Assembly: GCF_011386835.1 (NCBI RefSeq)
Contig: NC_088792.1
Coordinates: forward strand, 46,428,882-46,492,881
From: Chrysemys picta bellii
Lineage: Eukaryota; Chordata; Testudines; Emydidae
Reading direction: 5' to 3'
Length of the DNA: 64,000 nucleotides
The notes beneath the pieces were generated by a model. The model was not told where the DNA came from. It searched no databases and worked only from the letters and a program-made list of their open reading frames with translations. The number at the start of each line of letters is the position of its first letter. Position 1 is the first letter of the stretch. A program made the position numbers and the translations under genes. Shown one piece after another: positions 54,978 to 64,000 of this stretch.

Positions 54978-57900
54978 AATTTAAAATGAGCAGAAAAATC
55001 AGTTTGAAACCAATTAATCAGTGAAGTATTATATTTTTTTTTAAAAGAAAAACACTGGTGGGCAAATTGGTTTAGCTACATTATTTCACACATACTGCTG
55101 AGCCAGACGATTGGGGCTCAGGTTCTTGTGGATTTCTGTCAGCTGGAAATGTTACCACAACAATGAGAAGCAGATTCTAGGCCATAATGGGCAATGCCAT
55201 ACTTCCATTCCATTTGGAACAGTTCAGCACAATTAGTGCTAAAGGAAATGCTCAGGACTGGAACAGCAGGGTGTTGCGTGGCAGGACTGGGTACATTTGC
55301 AGGGATGTATGGAGACTTTAGCACAGCTGTATGCCTGGAACAAGCTAATAGTCGCAGATTTTCAAGAGCACTAAAAAAACTGACTACAACTATAAAGCAC
55401 TGTGGAAAAAGTGTCCTGGATTTTCTCCAGTAGGATCTCTCATCTGTTTGGATCTTATGAACACATTTGAACCATTTGCATGCTAACTTTCAAATAAAAA
55501 GGACAGCACTAATGAGAACTGTAATGGTGAATTATTAGAATTTACTGCCAAAGCAAAGAATTGGTTGTGGCCCTGGGTGAATGACGGAGAAAATCTGTGA
55601 ATTTTTTTAAATAGCATTTGTGAAAATCGTATATGTTTATCAATAGTTACCCACCTCTAAAATCTGAATGAATAAAGACAAAGATCATAAAAGAATTTAC
55701 TGGGGAAAACTCTGAAAAGATAAATGCACTTCTACTATGATGATGATGATTATTAAACAAATGACAACAGATGAGACACCCAGGCTATTTCACAAAAGAT
55801 CCAGAGGGTGACTGCTATTGAAATTCTGGACAGACCTCAGTTCTCAGCAGTGCTGCTGTGGTAGGATTAATATTGGAATCCACTGGCAGGACAAGTCACA
55901 GAAATGTGCTTGATGTATTTTTCAAGAGCATTCATTTTAATATAGAAATCTTTCTATCTGACATAGCATAGAGAGCAAGTGGTAATTAAAGGTAATCATT
56001 CAACTCATTTAGTGTACTTTTTTCCTTATTTCTCCCAACTGAATAACAGGGCTATGGTAAAGAGAATGTTGCTGTGTCCTAACTTTCTTTCAATAGAGCA
56101 AAAAGAAGGGACCTAACAAAATACTGTGATGAAAACAAAGCCACAGTTTAGAGCCTTTTCTTGCAGCTGTGGCCCAAATTATAGGAGATTTCCGCATACT
56201 TAACTCCAGCTCTAATTTACAGTAAAGAGATTTACTATGGGCATCTGGAAATGTGATTTTTTTCTTTCATCATATTGATTTATAGGACCGTAATTACAAC
56301 AATCATGGTCTTCGGGGAAAAACTAGTTCTCCTGTTGCCTGTTTGGACTTGTTATTTTGTGCAACTCCTGTAGAGAGTTTCCTAAACAGCCTGATGGCTC
56401 CACCCATCTCCCCTATTTTTTCTTCCTGGTTGCTCATGAGTCACAATTCCAAGGGGGCATGTGTCAGCAAGGAGGCATATTTGCCTTTGAAAAGGGGCAA
56501 ACAAACAACAGTGGGCAGGAGCTTGGGTTGAAGGTTTCATTGGATGAATACAAAAATGTACCTGAACCAAAATCCAGAATCTAGTTCGCATAGACTTTGA
56601 GTAGGAGAAGGGGATTGGACTCTAAGCCTGGATCAAAATAAAAATTACAAGGCAAATCACCTCAAAACAGTAAACACCGTAGCCCCTGTCCACAATGGGC
56701 TGGACCAAAAACCCAGACTGACTCCTTGCAGGACTTTGTAGGGTTTGAATTCTGGATCTACATTTTGCAGTGCGGGCCCCATCTCCGGATAAGTGGAAGC
56801 AATGGTACACCACTGATCCAGCATTCATAGCAATAGTAAAAAGGGCTGATAAAAGAAGAGGAAACACCCCAGTGCTATTAAATTCCTAAAGAAGAGACTC
56901 AAGCTGCTACTTTGGAAGGGGCTAAGGAAGACTTTCAAGATGTCCCAGTCTTTTGCATCAGCTTGCCAGTCAGTTCTTTTCATCATCAAACTCAGCAAGG
57001 ATCATTAACACAGTAACTGCTTCACCTTCACCCTTATAAAAATGTCCTATAAAAATCCTATTGAATTCTATAAAGATTCAGATCTGGAACAACCCCTTCT
57101 ACTGTGAGCCTATAGTCTTTAAATCAAGGAAGACCATTATGAGGAATGACTTTTCTGGGATTATTTGGGGAAGCTATTTCAGAAATATGGGTAAGCATAA
57201 AATCTTAGCCACTTATGGCAAGTGTCCAGCTATGCTATTTTTTGCTGCATTAGCCAACCATTAAAACGACTTATTTAAGTGAGTTCACACATTTGTAATG
57301 CAGTGTGAAAGGAGTATAGCTCCATTTAAATTTTTAAAATGGTTCTCAAGTCTAAGGGCCTGATTCTCCCTGTGTTACTCCAGTTTTATGCCAGTATAAC
57401 TCCATTGACCTCAACAGAATCACTCTGATGTAAAATTGGTGTAAGATAGAGGGGAATCAAGTAGCAGGTGTGGCAGTCATGGGGTATGAAGAACAGGATG
57501 AAGGATCAGGAGGTTTGCAGGGCAACGTAAAGTTCACTATGATGGCTTTCCTACTGTGTCAGCTATTGGTAGCTGTTAGCCTGAAAAGCAGCAACTCTGG
57601 AGCAGGTGTGCTATTCAACAACCCCACCTTGGCACTATTGCAGGGGAGGAATAAAAGGGTCTGCAGAAAGCTTTCATGGGGAGGTTCAGTGTCTATGGCT
57701 AACATGCACGGGACTCACAATCCTATTTGTCTTTGGACAGTCTTCTGGGCATACATCTAGGACCAGCCTGTCACAGTTTAGGGCAACTGCACCTGTATTA
57801 CCCCCACCATGGTCCACCAAGGGCACACACTCTGGGCTCACGCTAGCCACAAGACTAAAAACTGTGGCTCAAGAAGGGCACCCGCAGTAGAATACAAGTG

Positions 57901-59161
57901 AAGTTTACCTGAACTATGACAGACACCTCCAAAAACTTCCAGGACAGTCCTGATTTTTGAAGGCATCCCTCCATTCTCTACATTTGCAAATACATGAGAA
58001 ACTGCTGTTTAAACTTGCTAAAATGCATGCATTGTGAAGTGTATTTACAACAAATCCAAAGATTGTTGCTAAGACTTCAACAGTATTCTGTGCTCAAATA
58101 TTTATTTATTGGGAGGATATTGGAAGGGGACTTTGTAAAAAGACTGTCTGAATAAATTTCTCTCCAACACAGTAAAATAGCAAGAAACTGCTGCTTGCAG
58201 CTCAGAATATCTGTAACCCAAACGTTTGTACAGCCCCAAACTCTTGGCCATTTATCCCAGTTTGGGGTATTTTGGAATGATCTTCATTGTGAGAGTTTTA
58301 GCTTCTTAAGGAGGGATTGGATCTGAACTCCTATAAGATAATGGAGCTTATCAATAAATATTAAATTGGATGTGGTTATCCATTTGGCTGTTCTTCTGTC
58401 ACAGAGGTGGGAGCATGTTATGCCCAAGGGAATGGGACTAGCATGGTTTGATTATTTTCAGTATTTAAGAGAAATGTTGTTTTATTTCCTTTTTCTTGTG
58501 TAAAGAAAGCTACAGGCTTTTTTCCTTTCAGTCCTCTGTTTATCATACAGCTCTGCACATAATCGCATAGATAGCTCATCCACATGCAGGGTATATATTC
58601 ATTCACCATGTGGTTCTGCAGTTCGTCAGCGAGTTTCACAGTTCATCACATGAAATATGACCTCCACACATATAGTTGTAGCTAAGTACCAGCAGCAGTC
58701 TCTCTGCATTTTGCATATTTAAAACAGCATATTAAAGACTTTTCATATTATTACTGTTATTGTTAAATGTATTATTTCTATTACTGTGGCATCTAGATAT
58801 GCCAGTCAATGATCAAAGTCCCATTGTATGATGTGCTATACACACATGTTAGAAAAGGACAGTTTCTGCCCCCCCAAAACCTTTTACTGCATCATTCCCT
58901 CTCTTATAGGGCAGACATTTTGCAATAGCTTAATGATTTAAAGTTGTGGACACACATTTAGCAGAAAGGTATCTTATGGTATGAATGGAGCAAACCTATT
59001 GGTAATATAAAGCAGTTGTTAAAATATACAATTAAGTCAGGCTAGTTATTATTACTGGCAGCCCCAATGACAGATGAGAGAAATGCTTGACTGAACAGGC
59101 CTTTGGTCAAACAACTAACTTTGCATAATTACACTGCATTAAGCAGCTAACCCCTGCTGAA
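54978..59161. other. AT-rich non-coding stretch
   Basis: No gene recognised. It contains an A/T run near 55031-55047, a TGA/TGATGATGAT run near 55736-55750 and a foldback repeat at 57356-57462. Confidence 0.5.
57356..57462. repeat. Foldback repeat (GGGCCTGATTCT type)
   Basis: GGGCCTGATTCTCCCTGTGT at the left mirrors GTGTAAGATAGAGGGGAATCA at the right. The centre is TAACTCCATTGACCTCAACA, a degraded form of the CCATTGAA..TCAATGG core. Confidence 0.5.
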
Positions 59162-59425
59162 TGCATAAGAACATAACAATGGCCATCCTGGGTCAGACCA
59201 AAGATCCATCTAGCCCAGTATCCTGTTTTCCAACAATGGTCAATGCCGGGTGCCCCAGAGGGAATGAACCGAGCAGGTAATCATCAAGTGATCCATTCTC
59301 AGTCACTCATTCCCAGCTTTTGGCAAACAGAGGCTAGGGACACCATCTCTTTCCATCCTGGCTAATATCCATTGATGGATCTATCCTCCATGAATGTATC
59401 TAGTTCTTTTTTGAATCCTGCAAGT
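59162..59425 (-). mobile_element. CR1 LINE 3' end, minus strand
   Basis: It begins AAGAACATAACAATGGCCAT then CCTGGGTCAGACCAAAGATC, the reverse complement of the same 3' end seen at 43230-43282. It continues through GGGTGCCCCAGAGGGAATGA and CATGAATGTATCTAGTTCTT. 5'-truncated, no coding region. Confidence 0.85.
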
Positions 59426-61127
59426 GAGCAATACTGAGATTTAGAGTCAGTTTTTAAAGCCAGGGATCACTATAATGATTTAGGCTGATCCCCTGACAAT
59501 TTCTCCAGAGCCTGCTATATCCAGCCTAGCAACTTATAGTTGAACTAAAGTATACCTTTCAGGAAGATATCCAGTCTTGATTTAGACTCCCAGTGATGGA
59601 GAATGGGGTTGGAGTCAATTTCCCGAAGTCCTGGAGTTTCTAGATGCTTTGTTGTGATGTCTGGGCTCCAGTGCCAACCAAATATCTGATTCATTTTTGC
59701 TCTACACCTTTTGGAGTCATTTACACTGGTGCAAGGTAGGCATAAAATGCTTTCATTCTGCTTTGATAGGGTTTTGCACCTTTGTACTGGTGCTCACTTT
59801 GTACTGGTGTGAATGACTAAATATGGGCAGGGTAGCTGAATAGGGTCCCAGATAATACTTGGGGTATAATAGAACATGGCTATCTTTATTAGCTATCCAC
59901 GCCAACACTCAAAGGAGTAGTGAGATGTGCTAACAGGAGAATGAAGTGGCCAAAGATCCACTAAAGAACACAGTTTAGTCTGACTTTTTCCATTATTTTA
60001 GCTGCAAAAGTCCTTCCTGATATTTGCCCCACATGAACCATGATACCCACAGTCTAGGGCCCCGTCTAGATTCCTCACTGACAATGAACTCTTTCATAGC
60101 ATTGACCACAAAAAATGTTTTCTACCATCTGTGTCTAGGTAGGGGATGGGGCCACATTCTCTCAGATGACAGGTTGGTCTCAGTCAAAACCACTTTCTGT
60201 TGCCTCCAGACCACAATACAATATACCTTGGCTGAAAGTACCACCATGCCTGAAATAGCTGTGACTGGGGCAGAATGTGATAGTTACCTGCATTGCTGAG
60301 GAGATGAGCTGAGAGCATATCACCCCTGCTTGCCCCACTGGCTCCCTAATGAATACTAAATCATGCTGAAGGTCTCAGTCCTTGTTTTCAATGGGATTGG
60401 GCCCAAGATATCTAGAGGCCCGCTTCACCCTCAGAACCTCAACTGCTCTCAATACTGTGCTCCTCTGGAACAATGGAACCATCTTCCTCAGGGGAGATGC
60501 TCATGTATGCAGGAGACAGAACTTGCTCAGCAGCTGACATGAAACACTGGAATTCTTTACTGAAGGAACTGTGACCGCAAACCTCGCCACTCTCAGGTTC
60601 AAATGCAAAAGTAACTTTTGTCCCTGCTTTCCCACAAAGCAGCTCCTAACCTGTTAGCATTTACCTATGGATTAAAAAGGTTACTTACTGTTGTGGAAAA
60701 TGGAGAGGAAACTTAACTTTACTGTGTCACTATAAGCCATATTGTGTGTTTCCGCTCTGAAAGGTGCTTGTATGATGGGTGCTGTAGAAGAACCTAAATA
60801 GAACAGAATATGCTGCCAGCTCTGTTTGAAATTCTTTTTTTCCCAGTACGGTGGTTCTGCTTATGCTTGTCGTTCTGTAGAAAGACATTATCCTTCATTT
60901 ATTACAGATTAAAGTGGGAAGATAAGAGTTTTTGTCTCTATGTGGGGGACTCGTCTAATGCTGTAGTTCAGTTCTGAGCTGGTGAGAACACAAGAAGGGT
61001 TATAGGATAAAATACTAGTGAACAATATAGAACAAGCCTGGTGAGATCCTCAGATGAACTGTTCTCTTTTCTAATCTCTATCTCAGAAGAAAAAAAGGCA
61101 GAAACAAGACTGGAAATAAGGTGTGTT
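59426..61127. other. Non-coding stretch
   Basis: No gene recognised. A palindromic patch lies at about 59710-59815 (TCATTTACACTGGTGCA and TACTGGTGTGAATGACT, inverted), apparently another foldback repeat. Confidence 0.45.
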
Positions 61128-61345
61128 TTTAACCGTGAGTGTAATTAACCAGTGGAACAACTTGCCATGGATTGTCACTTGAAGTCTTTAAATCAAGATT
61201 GAATGTCTTTCTACAATACTTACTGTAGCTCAAACAGAAGCTATGAGCTTGATAGTGAAATTCTGTGGTTATTCTATTCCTGTGCTATGCAGGAAATCAG
61301 ATGAGATCATCCTAATGGTCCATTCTGGCCCTAAAATCGATGTAA
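61128..61345 (+). mobile_element. CR1-type LINE 3' remnant
   Basis: TAACCAGTGGAACAACTTGCC, AAATCAAGATTGAATGTCTT, CAGGAAATCAGATGAGATCA and GGTCCATTCTGGCC follow each other as in reptile CR1 3' regions. This is the plus-strand counterpart of the tail at 41358-41475. Old and non-coding. Confidence 0.65.
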
Positions 61346-61865
61346 GTTTGACTTTATTTGCTTTCAATCTTGTATTTGTTTTCTGATTAAGTGAAGCAAT
61401 ACAGGAACATTTTTAACAAACATTTCTGGAGTGTTAGTTTTTGACTTCTGCTGATAAATATTGTTAGGTCTCAAGCCCTTGTGACTAAAGTTGGCTCTCT
61501 TGGAGCACCTGGTATCGAAGGAACTACCTCCACATGAGCTGCACTAAACTTTGAAAATAAAAAATAGACACCTACTAGCTGGAACACTAAGACTATTAGC
61601 CAGAAGTAGACATAAATGTGGGGAGGTCCTTACAGAGATTCAGGGGCAATGCCCTGGTGATAAGCTTGCCTCTCCAAAGCCACTATCCCCAGGCAATGGC
61701 AAGCACAGAGATATTATCATATATCTACTGATCAGATAATGGGACTTTGCATGGAGCCTATTGCCATTCATTATCTTCCCAACCTGACCCTAAAACCACT
61801 GGTTATTTAGCGCACATCACATAAAGCAAATGAAAACTAATTACGATTACTCAATATAAAAATCA
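61346..61865. other. Non-coding stretch
   Basis: Nothing recognised. Confidence 0.5.
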
Positions 61866-62050
61866 CACTACCTCAATATAACGCGACCCGATAAAACACA
61901 AATTCGGATATAAGGCGGTAAAGCAGTGCTCCAGGGGGGCAGGACTGCGCACTCCAGTGGATCAAAGCAAGTTCAATATAATGCGGTTTCACCTATAACA
62001 CAGTAAGATTTTTTGGCTCCTGAAGACAGAGTTATATCGAGGTAGAGGTG
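61866..62050. mobile_element. Tc1/mariner-type MITE, copy 2 (inverted relative to copy 1)
   Basis: It carries CAATATAACGCGACCCGAT, GGCGGTAAAGCAGTGCTCC, GATCAAAGCAAGTTCAATAT and GAGGTAGAGGTG. These are the reverse complements of the blocks of the element at 35828-36022, in reverse order. TA follows the right end; the left end has lost a few bases and its TA. Confidence 0.7.
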
Positions 62051-62052
62051 TA

Positions 62053-63449
62053 ATATCTAATGTTTTTTTAAAAAGCACATGGGGCCAGGTCCTGAGGTGG
62101 TATAAACTAACCTACCTCCAGTGACTTGAGATGGAGCTATATTGATTTGCACCGTCTGAATGTCTGAAGTTTATTCACTTGAACTACAGCTACCATAGAA
62201 ACTGATTTCAAGAGAATTATAATGCAATCAAGGCTCTCTGTGAACCCTTTAATTGGTAATATATGCTGCTGTTTTGGTCTCTTTGATGTGGATAGATATG
62301 CCTGGAAAACTAGCCTACTAGATAGAAAGTAAAAATACTCAGCCATTAAAAGATCTGTTCCAGGTGACAGATTTTAGAGGTAACAGGATTTGTAGTCAAC
62401 ATTTCATCAATATTTCAAGCTGAACCTCTGGAAGGATGGAAAATATTTTCCCCTTTGAGGAACTGGTGCTGTTCAGTGTGTCCTGTAGAGCAGACATGAC
62501 AAGTCAGTGATTTTCGTTGTGCTTTCATTTTAAACTCTGATTGCATTAGAGGATCAAGTGGGTTAATGCCCTGGGTACTGGGATGTGTTTTATTTCTGGG
62601 TATTAATCCATTCATCACCACTTAAGTTTTGTGCAGCATACAAAACAGATTAATTAAATACAGTTTTGCTTATAGTCACTCAGAAAAGAAGAAATGGTTC
62701 CAAACCAAAACTCTGCATCCAAGTGCCCCTAAATGTTTTGGGTATTTGAAATACAAACCCAGAGCTACATTTCATTTTTGTAAATAGTCCTTCTCTTTAT
62801 AAGTTGAAATGAAATCCCCAATCCAAGCATACCTGAACACTGGGCTTATTTGAAATCCATTTCTCATTCTGAATCTTGTGCTTTGGGTCCATCTCTATGT
62901 AGGAGAAAATGCTTTTTATCCCTAACAGACATGATCAACCCGCAGAATGAGCATGGCATATCGGACCTGCTTCGAATATAATTGTAGCTTGAGCTCCACA
63001 GCAAATGTTATAAAATTGTGAAGCTTAAAGTTGGGAAATAGATAACAGAAAATGGCACAACAGCAATACTGAACAGCTTAGAACAAATTAGTGCAGAGTA
63101 GAGTGAGGCAAATTATTTGTAGTGAACAATTCAATAATTTACCCTTTTTTCTGCATACAAGTTGTCTAGAAACACATGACAACTCCTTAAATTTGTTATT
63201 TTTTCACTGTCATTCAACATTTTCTACAAGCACATTTGAGCCCATGGAATGTTCACAAACTGTTCACTAGGAGTACTAGAAGTTCAAGTTTTGAAATCTA
63301 TCACATCAGTCACATAGGATTGTTTCTATTCCCTGATTAGCAAAATGTATTGTGCTTACCTGAAAATTGCCTTTCTTCAAGTAATAAGATCCACAGGTCC
63401 ATTCCAATGGGTACTTCAGCTTGCTTGCAGCTGGGGGGCAAAACCAGAC
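62053..63449. other. Non-coding stretch
   Basis: A partial foldback repeat at about 62083-62150 (GGGGCCAGGTCCTGAGGTGG, then GAGCTATATTGATTTGCACC). No gene recognised. Confidence 0.45.
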
Positions 63450-64000
63450 CTATCAACTAGAAGTGACAGAGGAGGAGAAAGACCTGGGTGTATTGGTTGA
63501 TCACAGGATGCCTGAGCTGTCAATGTGATACGGCTAATGCAATCCTAGGATGCATCATGCGAGGTATTTCCAGTAGAGATAGTGAAGTGTTAGTATCGTT
63601 ATACAAGGCACTGGTGAGACCTCATCTGGAATACTGTGTGCAGTTTTGGTCTCCAATGTTTAAGAAAGATGAATTCAAACTAGAACAGGTGTAGAGAAGG
63701 GCTACTAGGATGGACAGAGGAAAGGAAAACTTACCTTACGAGAGGAGACTCAAGCACTTGGCTTGTTTAGCCTAACCAAAGAAGGCTGAGGGGAGATACA
63801 ATTGCTCTCTATAAATACATCAAAGGGATAAATACCAGGGAGGGAGAGGAGTTATTTAAGTTAAGTACCAATGTGGACACAAGAACAAATGGATCAATGA
63901 GCTTAAGCTTGAAATTAGAGGAAGATTTCTAACCCTCAGAGGAGGGACATTCTGGAACAGCCTTCCAAGGGGAGCAGTGGGGACAAAAAACTTAACTGGC
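63450..64000 (+). mobile_element. CR1 LINE fragment running off the window
   Basis: The open frame 63488-63694 encodes the C-terminal CR1 reverse transcriptase block ([33 protein letters not shown]). It is followed by decayed sequence similar to the AGAGAGGCTTAG-type 3' region. The copy is 5'-truncated, carries stops and continues beyond position 64000. Confidence 0.82.

Overview
This window looks like non-coding vertebrate nuclear DNA, most likely from a turtle (Testudines) or another archelosaur. The evidence is the mix of interspersed repeats: CR1 LINE fragments ending in the family's usual 3' tail, a tRNA-derived SINE, many hAT and Tc1/mariner-type MITEs, several LTR families, and a Gmr1-type Ty3/gypsy retrotransposon. 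I see no host protein-coding exon, rRNA, tRNA gene or CRISPR array that I can defend. The species assignment is an inference from repeat types, not from any gene.

Layout. 1-80: 5' part of a tRNA-derived SINE (minus). 2583-4861: a hAT element whose transposase frame is readable end to end but has three stop codons. 4.9-27 kb: AT-rich background with a decayed LINE reverse transcriptase (about 16.5 kb), a 102-bp foldback insertion with a perfect 13-bp target duplication (20127-20228), a CR1 remnant and several palindromic repeats. 27.2-37.4 kb: a repeat-dense zone with two hAT MITEs, a solo LTR related to the Gmr1 element (29053-30081) inside an older MITE, three other LTRs, a mariner-type MITE, and a larger MITE that itself carries a hAT MITE. 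41.3-43.6 kb: a decayed ZMYM1-like hAT transposase split by a CR1 insertion. 47575-54972: the Gmr1-like element. 55-64 kb: background with three CR1 fragments and a second copy of the mariner-type MITE.

The centrepiece is the 7.4-kb Ty3/gypsy element on the minus strand. It has a perfect 5-bp target duplication (GTAAC), near-identical LTRs of 1500 and 1540 bp, a primer-binding site, a polypurine tract and one uninterrupted 1576-codon frame. The protein order is SCAN-like Gag, CCHC zinc knuckle, protease, integrase, reverse transcriptase, RNase H. Integrase before reverse transcriptase is the hallmark of the Gmr1 lineage, and the SCAN domain of vertebrate zinc-finger proteins is known to derive from this kind of Gag. 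Two properties stand out. Each LTR carries a tandem array of a GC-rich 40-bp hairpin unit (20 copies in one LTR, 19 in the other). The Gag-Pol frame also runs through the polypurine tract into the 3' LTR, so the last 151 codons are LTR DNA that in the 5' LTR acts as promoter. The solo LTR at 29 kb keeps an open frame and a TATA box in the same places, which suggests the arrangement is a lineage trait.
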